A stretch of DNA of 64,000 nucleotides. It comes from an uncultured Cohaesibacter sp. (GTDB lineage: Bacteria > Pseudomonadota > Alphaproteobacteria > Rhizobiales > Cohaesibacteraceae). The notes under the pieces are model-generated. The model saw only the letters and a list, made by a program, of their open reading frames with translations. It was not told the origin of the DNA and did not search any database. The stretch lies in contig NZ_OY781114.1 in assembly GCF_963676485.1 (NCBI RefSeq), positions 1,943,501 to 2,007,500 of the forward strand, given 5' to 3'. Position 1 is the stretch's first letter, and each line of letters opens with the position of its first letter. The position numbers were made by a program, and so were the translations under genes. Shown here piece by piece: positions 54,582 through 64,000 of the stretch.

Positions 54582-55018
54582 GGGCGTCTGAACCAATTCT
54601 TCTTTCTGGTGCTATCGACCTTTTATGTTTGGTGGTGCGAAAATGTTCGTTTTTTTTCAAACGAAAATTTCACACTTGGTATTTTTACGCCCTCCTTTCG
54701 AATAACTCCTTCTTCTTTGATCGAGAGCCCCACATTAACTTTCCAATCAAGTCCCTTCTTTTTGTGCCTTTCTCTTAAGAAAACCCGCTTTTTGGCTTAA
54801 CTCCTAAGTTTTTGTTTCAATGCTGAAATTTTAAGGATTTTTGTCACTTCTGCACAGAGCATTCGAATGATCTTATTCTTTCGTTTAATGTTGCGAAAAT
54901 ACTCAATTGAACATTATCCTACGAAATGCTATATATAACGAAAGAAAAGATACAAAAACGAATATCGTGGGTTCTGCCTAACAATACCAGACCTTGTCGG
55001 TTTATTCGGGAGGAAGAG
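54582..55018. promoter_or_regulatory. glpR-glpD intergenic region with GlpR-like half-sites
   Basis: 437 bases, AT-rich. CGAA/TTCG elements like those of E. coli GlpR operators occur as CGAAaatgTTCG (54639-54650), CTTTCGTT (54878-54885) paired with AACGAAAG (54937-54944), and TTCG-CGAA at 54880-54897. No gene is seen. Probable glpD operator region. Confidence 0.5.
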
Positions 55019-56635
55019 ATGAGATCCGAAACTCTGAAAAAATTGCATGACGACACCCCATTTGATGTGCTTGTGATTGGTGGTGGCGCGACAGGGTGTG
55101 GCATTGCACTGGATGCGGCAACACGCGGCCTGAGAACGGCTCTTGTTGAACGCTATGACTTCTGCGAAGGCACGTCCAGCCGCTGCACCAAACTGGTGCA
55201 TGGTGGTGTGCGTTATCTTGAGGCTGCCGTCAAAAGACTCGACAAGGAACAGTATAATCTGGTGCGCGAAGCACTGCATGAACGCGGTGCCTTTCTGCGC
55301 AATGCGCCTCATCTGTCCAACCGGTTGCCGTTGATTACGCCGGTCTATTCCTGGTGGCAGGTTCCCTATCTTTTTGCTGGCCTCAAGATGTATGACATTC
55401 TGTCTGGCAAGATGAATATCGGCCACAGCAAGATCATCAGCGCCAAGGAAGCCATACGGCGCTTCCCGATGCTGCATGCCAAGGGTTTGAAGGCCTGTAT
55501 TCTCTATTATGATGGCCAGTTTGTTGACGTGCGCATGGCCATTTCCATTGCCATGACAGCTGAACGAGCTGGTGCCGTTCTGGCCAACCATGTAGAAGTT
55601 GTCTCTCTTCTGCATGATGAAGCGAAGAATGTAGCCGGCGCGCGGGTTCGTGATGCCTATACCGGCGAAGAATGGGATGTCAAAGCCAAGAAGGTCATCA
55701 ATGCGACCGGCCCGTTTGCAGATGGCGTTCGCAAAATGGACGATGCGGCAGCAAAGCCCATTCTGAAGGTCAGCTCCGGCATTCACATGATCCTTGATGC
55801 CAACTTCGTGCCTCCGGATGGCGGTTTGTTGATCCCGAAAACCGATGATGGTCGCGTGCTGTTCATTCTGCCATGGCAGGGACAGGCTCTTGTCGGTACC
55901 ACGGACAATGAATGCAAGGTGGAATCCCATCCTGAAGTTTCTCCGGAAGATATCAGCTATCTGTTGAGTTATGTGCGTCGTTATTTCGATATTGATGTGA
56001 CCGAAAAGGATGTGAAGTCTGCCTGGAGCGGTATCCGGCCTCTGGTTTTCAATCCAAATGCCAAAGACACCTCGCAGCTGGCTCGTGACCATGTGATTAT
56101 TGAAGACGCTTCCGGCCTCGTTACCATTTCGGGTGGCAAATGGACGACCTACCGTCTGATGGCCGAGCAGGCCGTGGATACGGTTGTCAAAAGCGGTGCC
56201 TTCGGATCGGTGGGCGGTAGCCGCACGCATGACATGAAAGTCATTGGGGCAGAAGCTTTCTCTCCAGATCAGGCTGGCGTGATCGCCAAAAACTATGATC
56301 TCGATGATGATGTTGCCAAGCACCTGAATGAAGCATATGGCGATCAGGCAGAACATGTTGCCCGCATCGCCAAGGATAAGGGTATGAACCAACGCCTGCA
56401 TCCTGACTACGCCTTTATTGAGGCTGAAGTGCCCTATGCCATTGAAAAGGAAGCTGCAGTTTCTGCATCTGACTTCTTGTGCGGGCGCATCACTCTTACA
56501 TTGATCGATAAAAATGCGGCTGCGTCTGCTGCTCCGAGAGTTGTGGCTCTTATGGCCGAACTTTTGGGCTGGGATCAAGCGCGCATCACGAATGAAACTC
56601 AGGCCGTTATGAAGCGCATCGAGGTTGCGTTCTGA
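55019..56635 (+). CDS. glpD: Aerobic glycerol-3-phosphate dehydrogenase
   Basis: FAD enzyme at the inner membrane; oxidises glycerol-3-phosphate to dihydroxyacetone phosphate and passes electrons to quinone. 538 residues from the ATG at 55019 (GGAGGAAGAG). FAD motif FDVLVIGGGATGCGIALDAATRG in part; GTSSRCTKLVHGGVRYLE and ISGGKWTTYRLMAEQ are family marks. It precedes glpF and glpK; a gap of 265 bases follows. Confidence 0.95.
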   Translation: MRSETLKKLHDDTPFDVLVIGGGATGCGIALDAATRGLRTALVERYDFCEGTSSRCTKLVHGGVRYLEAAVKRLDKEQYNLVREALHERGAFLRNAPHLSNRLPLITPVYSWWQVPYLFAGLKMYDILSGKMNIGHSKIISAKEAIRRFPMLHAKGLKACILYYDGQFVDVRMAISIAMTAERAGAVLANHVEVVSLLHDEAKNVAGARVRDAYTGEEWDVKAKKVINATGPFADGVRKMDDAAAKPILKVSSGIHMILDANFVPPDGGLLIPKTDDGRVLFILPWQGQALVGTTDNECKVESHPEVSPEDISYLLSYVRRYFDIDVTEKDVKSAWSGIRPLVFNPNAKDTSQLARDHVIIEDASGLVTISGGKWTTYRLMAEQAVDTVVKSGAFGSVGGSRTHDMKVIGAEAFSPDQAGVIAKNYDLDDDVAKHLNEAYGDQAEHVARIAKDKGMNQRLHPDYAFIEAEVPYAIEKEAAVSASDFLCGRITLTLIDKNAAASAAPRVVALMAELLGWDQARITNETQAVMKRIEVAF

Positions 56636-56900
56636 TTGGAGTGATTTTCAAATGAAGTTTCAGCACACGACTAGATTTGCCTCTGTATAGGGTTGAGCCG
56701 TTTGCTGTTCTCTTTCTTCGGAGTTCCGGGGTTGGGCAGGTATTTTGGAAACACCTGCTTTTCTCCGTCCAAGGAAAGAAATCCTTCGTCTGCGCTTAGG
56801 CATTGTTTGGGAGGATAATGCCAGCCAGCCTGCCGGGGGGAAGGAAAAGAGCGACGCTTAGCGCTCTTGACAGTTTGCAGAAGTACATGTGGAGGAAGAA

Positions 56901-57608
56901 TTGCAAAACTTTATTGGCGAATTGATTGGCACCATGCTGCTGATCATTTTCGGGGCTGGTGTGTGTGCAAACACATCTCTGGAAAAATCTTATGGCAAAG
57001 GTGCTGGCTGGATCGTGATTGCCTTCGGCTGGGGCTTTGCTGTTGCTATGGCGGTCTATGTGACCGGTAAATTCACCGGTGCGCACATCAACCCTGCTGT
57101 TACCATTGGGTTGGCTGCCGTTGGAGCATTCCCCTGGGCTTTGGTGCCCGAATATATTGCCGGTCAGATGGTTGGCGGTTTCCTTGGTGCTGCCATAATC
57201 GTGCTGATGTATGGTCCTCATTGGGCCGAAACCAAAGATGCTGGCACCAAGCTTGGCGTCTTTTCGACCGGTCCTGCAATCAAAAGCCCTGTTGCCAACT
57301 TTATCAGCGAGTTTATCGGAACGGCCGTGTTGCTATTCTGCCTGCAGGGCATCGGGGCCAACCAGTTTGCCGATGGGGTTAACCCGTTGATCGTCGGCTT
57401 CCTGATTGTTGCGATCGGTTTGTCACTGGGTGGCACAACGGGCTACGCCATCAACCCGGCTCGTGATTTGGGCCCACGGATCGCTCATGCTCTTCTGCCA
57501 ATTCCCGGCAAGGGCGGCAGCAACTGGGGCTATGCCTGGATCCCCGTGCTCGGTCCGATTTGCGGCGGTATTTGTGGCGCCGCGCTCTATCAGGTTCTCT
57601 TTGCCTGA
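56901..57608 (+). CDS. glpF: Glycerol uptake facilitator (aquaglyceroporin)
   Basis: 235 residues in six helices plus two half-helices. The two NPA boxes are HINPAVTIG and AINPARDLGPR; the aspartate after the second box is the glycerol-channel mark. The start is a TTG at 56901 placed 5 bases after GGAGGAAG; the GTG at 56889 in the same frame lies before the site and would add EEEL. glpK follows after 75 bases. Confidence 0.93.
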   Translation: MQNFIGELIGTMLLIIFGAGVCANTSLEKSYGKGAGWIVIAFGWGFAVAMAVYVTGKFTGAHINPAVTIGLAAVGAFPWALVPEYIAGQMVGGFLGAAIIVLMYGPHWAETKDAGTKLGVFSTGPAIKSPVANFISEFIGTAVLLFCLQGIGANQFADGVNPLIVGFLIVAIGLSLGGTTGYAINPARDLGPRIAHALLPIPGKGGSNWGYAWIPVLGPICGGICGAALYQVLFA

Positions 57609-57629
57609 TTGTGAGAGCGAAAAACATAA

Positions 57630-59177
<1,548 letters not shown>

Positions 59178-59228
59178 GGCAATATTCCCCTCTAATAATA
59201 TGTACCCTCTACCTTGACTGAGCTGATG

Positions 59229-59260
59229 GGGCGCCCGAACCGGTGCCCCACTTTTTTTGC
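59229..59260 (+). terminator. Terminator of the glp operon
   Basis: GGGGC with GCCCC and some inner pairing, followed by ACTTTTTTT. Confidence 0.7.
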
Positions 59261-59309
59261 TTGCTGCCTGCTTCCTTGCGAGAGGGAAGCAAAAGGCGGT
59301 GATAGATTC

Positions 59310-60086
59310 TCAGATATCCGATGCTTCAGACGGGATTTCCAACGCGGCGCCGGGCTGCAATGAACCACTTTGCAAGGGCATCAGATGAATGCCGCAGTCG
59401 CAATGGTCGAAATGGGTCATCAGCAGCTTCGGGATATTCTGGTCCCTTTCGCCTGTGGTCGGGTTGGCGTTGGTGGCCGCACAGCGTTTGGTGCGTTTGC
59501 GGACATGGAAGCGGAGATTTCCGATGACCAAATCCTTGCCGACCCAGTCATGCTCCTGCCAAGGCTCTGCCCCTTCGATATAGAAGTTGCCGCGGAACCG
59601 TAAGGGATCAAGTGCGTTGCCTGCCTTTTCGCTGATGGCATCAACAGAGGCCAGATTGATGAGCGTGATATCTTGGGTTTTGGAATCGGTGAAGGCAAAA
59701 TTCTCCGCATGCAGAAGGCTTGGCGTGCCGCGCAAGGGTTTGGCGCAATAGCTGGATAAATAGTCCAGCGCAGTCTGCATGGATTCGGGTTTGAACAGAT
59801 TGCCCTCGGCCACCCTTTGTCCATCTTTGGCTATGGTAAGGGCACCGGTTTCGGGATTGAACTCGGTTTTCAGTGCTGCCAGCTCGGGTTGCTTCATCAG
59901 CATCAGGAAATGAATCTTGGAAAGATGAGCGGGGGTTTGGCTATCAAATCCGCTTGATCCATTTTCTATGGCAAAGGCACGATCCCATGGCAGTGGCTTG
60001 CCTTCATAAATTTCGGCGCTTCCGAGCAGTTGCGGGGTAAAACCCTTGATTGGATAGCGATAAATGGCCTTGAGAAAAATGGTCAT
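59310..60086 (-). CDS. MOSC domain protein (YcbX-like)
   Basis: 258 residues from the ATG at 60086 (AAGGAAG site upstream). N-terminal MOSC beta barrel (LKAIYRYPIKGFTPQLLGSAEI in part), then a C-terminal MOSC domain: LRFRGNFYIEGAEPWQEHDWVGKDLVIG in part and the conserved cysteine in KRTKRCAATNANPTTG. MOSC proteins bind the molybdenum cofactor and detoxify N-hydroxylated bases in the case of YcbX. No molybdenum genes are nearby. Confidence 0.88.
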   Translation of the reverse strand: MTIFLKAIYRYPIKGFTPQLLGSAEIYEGKPLPWDRAFAIENGSSGFDSQTPAHLSKIHFLMLMKQPELAALKTEFNPETGALTIAKDGQRVAEGNLFKPESMQTALDYLSSYCAKPLRGTPSLLHAENFAFTDSKTQDITLINLASVDAISEKAGNALDPLRFRGNFYIEGAEPWQEHDWVGKDLVIGNLRFHVRKRTKRCAATNANPTTGERDQNIPKLLMTHFDHCDCGIHLMPLQSGSLQPGAALEIPSEASDI

Positions 60087-60362
60087 GGGGTGCGCTTCCT
60101 TTGGGAAAAGGCCCGCAATGTCGGGGCAAGGTAGAAGGGGGAATATCAATTGGAAATTAATTCATACTTGCCTCTTTTGTTGCGCAAATGCAACACCATA
60201 TTGAGGGGGAGACCTTTCTGGCTTTTTATAGCAGGGAGGCTGGCTGGCTCATCGTCCTGCTCGCTGGAACAGATCAGGGGCTTGTGCGATAGTCAAATTC
60301 AAGGGTGGCATCTCGATCATGCCAAGGTTGGATGATCAGGACTGTGCACAAGGAGAGTGACA

Positions 60363-62948
60363 ATGAATTTGGAACGCTATACGGAGCGTGCGCGCGGCTT
60401 CATGCAGTCAGCGCAAACCTATGCAATCGGGCAGGGGCATCAGGCCTTTTTGCCGGAGCATATTCTCAAAATCCTGATGGACGACAAGGAAGGCATGGCC
60501 TCTGGCCTGATCGACCGGTCTGGTGGCCAGTCGGCGCAGGTGCGCCTGCTTCTGGAAGATCATCTTAAATCCCTTCCCTCCGTTTCCGGCACGGGAGCGG
60601 GGCAGCTTTATCTGTCTCCAGATATGGCCAAGCTGTTTGAAAAGGCCGAAGAGATTGCCAAGAAGGCAGGCGATTCATTCGTGACCGTCGAACGGTTGCT
60701 GCTGGCTATCAGTTTGCTGACAGAGAGCGATGCGGGCAAAATCCTGAACAAGGCTGGCGTCTCGCCACAGAATCTCAATCGCGCCATCGAGGAAATCCGC
60801 AAAGGCCGGACCGCCCATTCGGCGTCGGCAGAGGATGGCTATGATGCGCTCAAGAAATATGCCCGTGATCTGACCCAGGATGCCCGCGATGGCAAGCTGG
60901 ACCCAGTGATTGGGCGTGATGATGAAATCCGCCGGACTATTCAGGTGCTGTCGCGCCGGACAAAGAACAACCCTGTTCTGATCGGTGAGCCCGGCGTGGG
61001 TAAAACGGCCATAGCAGAAGGATTGGCGCTCCGGATCATCAATGGCGATGTGCCCGAATCCCTTAAAGACAAGCGTCTTCTGGCGCTGGATATGGGGGCC
61101 TTGATCGCCGGTGCGAAATATCGTGGTGAATTTGAAGAGCGCCTTAAAGCCGTGCTCAGTGAGGTGGAAGCGGCCAGTGGTGAACTGATCCTCTTTATCG
61201 ACGAGATGCACACGCTGGTTGGCGCCGGCAAGTCTGATGGTGCCATGGATGCCTCCAATCTGCTCAAACCGGCTTTGGCGCGTGGTGAGCTGCACTGCGT
61301 TGGTGCTACGACGCTTGATGAGTATCGTAAATATGTCGAGAAGGACGCGGCTTTGGCCCGCCGGTTCCAGCCTGTTCTGGTCAATGAGCCAACAGTGACG
61401 GATACGGTATCCATTCTGCGTGGTCTCAAGGAGAAATATGAACTCCATCATGGAGTGCGCATCAGCGACAACGCGCTGGTTTCGGCTGCCACGCTATCGG
61501 ATCGCTATATTACCGACCGGTTCTTGCCCGATAAGGCAATCGACTTGATGGATGAGGCGGCTTCAAGGCTGCGTATGCAGGTGGATTCCAAACCCGAAGA
61601 ACTGGATGAATTGGACCGACGCATCATTCAGCTCAAGATCGAGCGCGAAGCGCTCAAGAAAGAGGATGATGATGCCTCCCGGGATCGGCTTGGAAAGCTG
61701 GAAGAAGAATTGGCCGGGCTTGAAGAGGAATCGGCAGGTCTGACCCAGCGTTGGCAGGCGGAAAAGGACAAGCTTTCCGATGCGACGAAGTTGAAGGAAC
61801 AGCTTGATGATGCCCGCGTTCAGCTTGAGCAGGCGCAGCGTCGAGGTGATCTGGCCAAGGCCGGTGAATTGGCCTATGGCGAAATTCCTCGTCTGGAAGC
61901 CACGCTTGCAAAGGTTGAAGAGCGCACCCAGCAAAGCGGTGCCATGGTCGACCGGTCTGTTCAGTCAGACCATATTGCCCATGTCATTTCGCGTTGGACC
62001 GGCATTCCGGTTGACAAGATGCTGGAAGGCGAACGGGACAAGCTGTTGCGCATGGAAACCGAGCTTGGCGAGCGGGTGATCGGGCAGGCGGATGCGGTTG
62101 CTGCTGTTTCCAAGGCGGTGCGTCGAGCACGGGCCGGCCTGCAAGATCCAAATCGCCCGATCGGGTCGTTCATGTTCCTTGGACCAACCGGTGTCGGCAA
62201 GACCGAACTGACCAAGTCTCTGGCGGACTTCTTGTTCGATGACGAGCATGCCATGGTTCGGCTTGATATGTCCGAGTTCATGGAGAAACATTCGGTGGCG
62301 CGGCTTATCGGTGCTCCTCCGGGCTATGTGGGCTATGAAGAGGGTGGCGTTTTGACCGAAGCTGTTCGGCGGCGTCCTTATCAGGTGATCCTGTTTGATG
62401 AGATCGAAAAGGCGCATCCGGATGTCTTCAACATTCTTTTGCAGGTGCTTGACGACGGTCGATTGACTGATGGGCATGGGCGTACAGTGGATTTCCGCAA
62501 CACTCTGATCATCATGACCTCGAACCTTGGGGCTGAATTCCTGCTTGGCAAGGAAGAAACCGACCTCAGCGAGGCGGACAGGGAGCGGGTTCTGGATGTT
62601 GTCCGGTCTGCCTTCCGGCCCGAGTTCCTCAACAGGATCGATGAGATCATCATCTTCCATCGCCTGATGCGTGAGCATATGGCGTCCATTGTGGCCATTC
62701 AGATGAAGCATCTGGCCAATCTTCTGGCGGACCGCAAGATCGAGCTGGTATTGGATGATGAGGCAACCCAATGGGTGGCCAACAAGGGGTATGATCCGGC
62801 TTATGGTGCTCGTCCGCTCAAGCGGGTGATCCAGCGCTATATCCAGGACCCTCTGGCTGAAGAGCTGCTCTCGGGCGGCATTCTGGATGGATCCCGCGTG
62901 CATGTTGTGGTCAAGGATGATGCTCTGACCTTCGGCGTTGAAGAATAG
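60363..62948 (+). CDS. clpB: ATP-dependent disaggregase ClpB
   Basis: Hsp100 chaperone that rescues aggregated proteins with DnaK. 861 residues from the ATG at 60363, with AAGGAG 7-8 bases upstream. Clp N-domain ([16 protein letters not shown]), nucleotide-binding domain 1 with [13 protein letters not shown], a coiled-coil middle domain (about 410-525; absent in ClpA, so this is ClpB), domain 2 with [13 protein letters not shown], and a C-terminal small domain. It is flanked by its own terminator. Confidence 0.97.
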   Translation: MNLERYTERARGFMQSAQTYAIGQGHQAFLPEHILKILMDDKEGMASGLIDRSGGQSAQVRLLLEDHLKSLPSVSGTGAGQLYLSPDMAKLFEKAEEIAKKAGDSFVTVERLLLAISLLTESDAGKILNKAGVSPQNLNRAIEEIRKGRTAHSASAEDGYDALKKYARDLTQDARDGKLDPVIGRDDEIRRTIQVLSRRTKNNPVLIGEPGVGKTAIAEGLALRIINGDVPESLKDKRLLALDMGALIAGAKYRGEFEERLKAVLSEVEAASGELILFIDEMHTLVGAGKSDGAMDASNLLKPALARGELHCVGATTLDEYRKYVEKDAALARRFQPVLVNEPTVTDTVSILRGLKEKYELHHGVRISDNALVSAATLSDRYITDRFLPDKAIDLMDEAASRLRMQVDSKPEELDELDRRIIQLKIEREALKKEDDDASRDRLGKLEEELAGLEEESAGLTQRWQAEKDKLSDATKLKEQLDDARVQLEQAQRRGDLAKAGELAYGEIPRLEATLAKVEERTQQSGAMVDRSVQSDHIAHVISRWTGIPVDKMLEGERDKLLRMETELGERVIGQADAVAAVSKAVRRARAGLQDPNRPIGSFMFLGPTGVGKTELTKSLADFLFDDEHAMVRLDMSEFMEKHSVARLIGAPPGYVGYEEGGVLTEAVRRRPYQVILFDEIEKAHPDVFNILLQVLDDGRLTDGHGRTVDFRNTLIIMTSNLGAEFLLGKEETDLSEADRERVLDVVRSAFRPEFLNRIDEIIIFHRLMREHMASIVAIQMKHLANLLADRKIELVLDDEATQWVANKGYDPAYGARPLKRVIQRYIQDPLAEELLSGGILDGSRVHVVVKDDALTFGVEE

Positions 62949-62983
62949 GAGCTTCTCGGTTCGCTTCATTGCGAGCAAGAAAG

Positions 62984-63028
62984 AATCAAAAAGCCCCGGC
63001 AGCTTGGCTGTCGGGGCTTTTTGATTCT
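62984..63028. terminator. Bidirectional terminator between clpB and the M23 peptidase
   Basis: GAATCAAAAAGCCCCG-G-CAG pairs with CTG-T-CGGGGCTTTTTGATTC (one mismatch), giving a 20-position stem with A and T runs for both strands. Confidence 0.9.
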
Positions 63029-63045
63029 TGCTGTTGGCGGCGTCC

Positions 63046-64000
63046 TTAGTCCGTATCGTTCTGGGCGACTTGTATGTCACTTGGTTTGCCCAGAAGATCG
63101 TTGATGCGTTCCCGTTCCTGCGAGAAGCTTGCGAGCATGTCACCGCTCAGGGTGCGTCCACGCGGCAGGCGAATGCGCATCGGATCCACATGACGCCCAT
63201 TCACCGTGACCTCATAGTGCAGGTGCGGGCCGGTTGAAAGGCCAGTGGAGCCGACATAGCCGATGATCTGCCCTTGGTGGACATAGTCCCCAACTTCCAG
63301 ACCTGGCTCGAAGCGTGTCATGTGCGCATAGCCGGTCGCATAGCCGTTGGTATGCTGGATCTGGATGAATTTGCCGTAGCCGCTGGACCATTTGCGTGTG
63401 ATCAGGCGACCGTTGCCAGAAGCAAGAATTGGCGTTCCACGCGGTGCAGACCAGTCAACACCCTTGTGCAGGCGCATGATCTTGAGAATCGGATGACGGC
63501 GCCATCCGAAGGGCGAGCGGAATTTGGCACCCGGCACCGGCTTGCGCATCAGGAACTTCTTGGCACTGCGGCCATTCTCGTCATAATAGTCAACGATGCC
63601 ATCGTCTTGGGTCCGGTAGCGATAATAGCGTTTGGTTTCGCCATTGAGCTGAATCTCAATGAACATGATCTCGGCTTTTTCCGCATCTCCATCTGCCGGT
63701 ACGGAATGGAAGAGCTGCAGCGAGTCGCCCGGTTTCACCTTCGCATTGAAGTCGACATCAAAGGAAAGAATCTTGATCATTTCGTCGATCATTTCCGGAG
63801 CGATGCCATTGTTAAGCGCCGTCTGATAAACCGAATCATAAACCGACAGGCGTGGTCCGCTCTGGAGATTGGTCAGGTTTTCTGCGGCAGCAGAAAGAGA
63901 CAGTGTGCTTTCCACTGGCTCATCAGCAACCTGAAACGTGCCCTGATCCGAGCGTGCGACCGTGATCTGATGTTCTTCGCCTAGATAGAGGCTGATGCGC
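63046..64000 (-). CDS. M23-family zinc metallopeptidase, cut by the window edge
   Basis: The open frame continues past 64000, so only the C-terminal 317 residues are seen. Peptidase M23 (LytM) motifs: RLHKGVDWSAPRGTPI with the first metal ligands H and D, and LHYEVTVNGRHVDPM after HLH. Upstream is an LysM/OapA-like region (PGDSLQLFHSV). Such proteins act on cell-wall peptides or activate amidases in the periplasm. The missing N-terminus presumably carries the signal or membrane anchor. Confidence 0.88.
   Translation of the reverse strand, partial: RISLYLGEEHQITVARSDQGTFQVADEPVESTLSLSAAAENLTNLQSGPRLSVYDSVYQTALNNGIAPEMIDEMIKILSFDVDFNAKVKPGDSLQLFHSVPADGDAEKAEIMFIEIQLNGETKRYYRYRTQDDGIVDYYDENGRSAKKFLMRKPVPGAKFRSPFGWRRHPILKIMRLHKGVDWSAPRGTPILASGNGRLITRKWSSGYGKFIQIQHTNGYATGYAHMTRFEPGLEVGDYVHQGQIIGYVGSTGLSTGPHLHYEVTVNGRHVDPMRIRLPRGRTLSGDMLASFSQERERINDLLGKPSDIQVAQNDTD

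Noticed and set aside
60168-60202. Heat-shock (RpoH) promoter upstream of clpB
   Set aside because: CTTGCC is present, but the only CCATAT-like -10 lies too far away (over 20 bases) for a sigma-32 promoter.

Overview
The window reads as chromosome of an alphaproteobacterium, most likely of the Hyphomicrobiales (Rhizobiales). The order ffh-rpsP-rimM-trmD-rplS-leuC, the divergent tsaD-gpsA / hemC-hemD-mitofilin-like-hemY block and the protein sequences point that way. A marine facultative anaerobe of the Cohaesibacter type would fit the fermentative genes, but the genus is a guess. Both ends cut genes: acetyl-CoA synthetase on the left and an M23 peptidase on the right.

Layout. 1-7.9 kb: acetate activation (acsA), ornithine cyclodeaminase with a divergent Lrp regulator, a cytochrome b561 / cytochrome c-prime pair, a fungal-type saccharopine dehydrogenase, a membrane diguanylate cyclase and a HAD phosphatase. 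7.9-16 kb: a possible small RNA, then ffh, rpsP, rimM, trmD, a metallo-beta-lactamase-fold hydrolase, rplS and leuC. 16-25.7 kb: a TetR regulator divergent from a small membrane protein, EVE and YciI proteins, gpsA, tsaD, and the haem genes hemC, hemD, the mitofilin-like protein and hemY, ending at tRNA-Thr(CGT).

26.0-35.3 kb is an integrated island. An 18-bp copy of the tRNA-Thr 3' end lies at each boundary (26002-26019 and 35264-35281). Inside are a tyrosine integrase broken by a 17-bp tandem duplication, three AGTACAC repeats at exactly 12-bp spacing beside the left end (with one exact and one variant copy near the right end), a membrane protein, a RepA-like ATPase, a KilAC-like protein, a small acidic protein, a serine recombinase with inverted repeats upstream, and a 613-residue DUF4365-nuclease/TPR-like protein that is the best candidate cargo, possibly anti-phage defence.

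35.3-44.3 kb is accessory chromosome: a YrbL-like protein, two alpha/beta hydrolases, a secreted protein, an AraC regulator and a nitrate/sulfonate/taurine-type ABC transporter operon with an unrecognised fourth gene. 44.3-53.4 kb holds a thiolase, an acetoacetyl-CoA reductase, a LysR regulator, a CoA-transferase, an (R)-enoyl-CoA hydratase and the NADH-dependent enoyl reductase FabV. Together these could run the whole route from acetyl-CoA to butyrate (reverse beta-oxidation). An MFS transporter and an esterase follow. 53.4-59.2 kb is the glycerol regulon glpR-glpD-glpF-glpK. 59.2-64 kb holds a MOSC protein, clpB and the M23 peptidase.

Most functional calls rest on family motifs read directly in the translations. 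Starts were moved from the longest open frame where a ribosome-binding site or family length favoured an internal codon. Regulatory sites, the small RNA and the defence role are inferences from sequence pattern.
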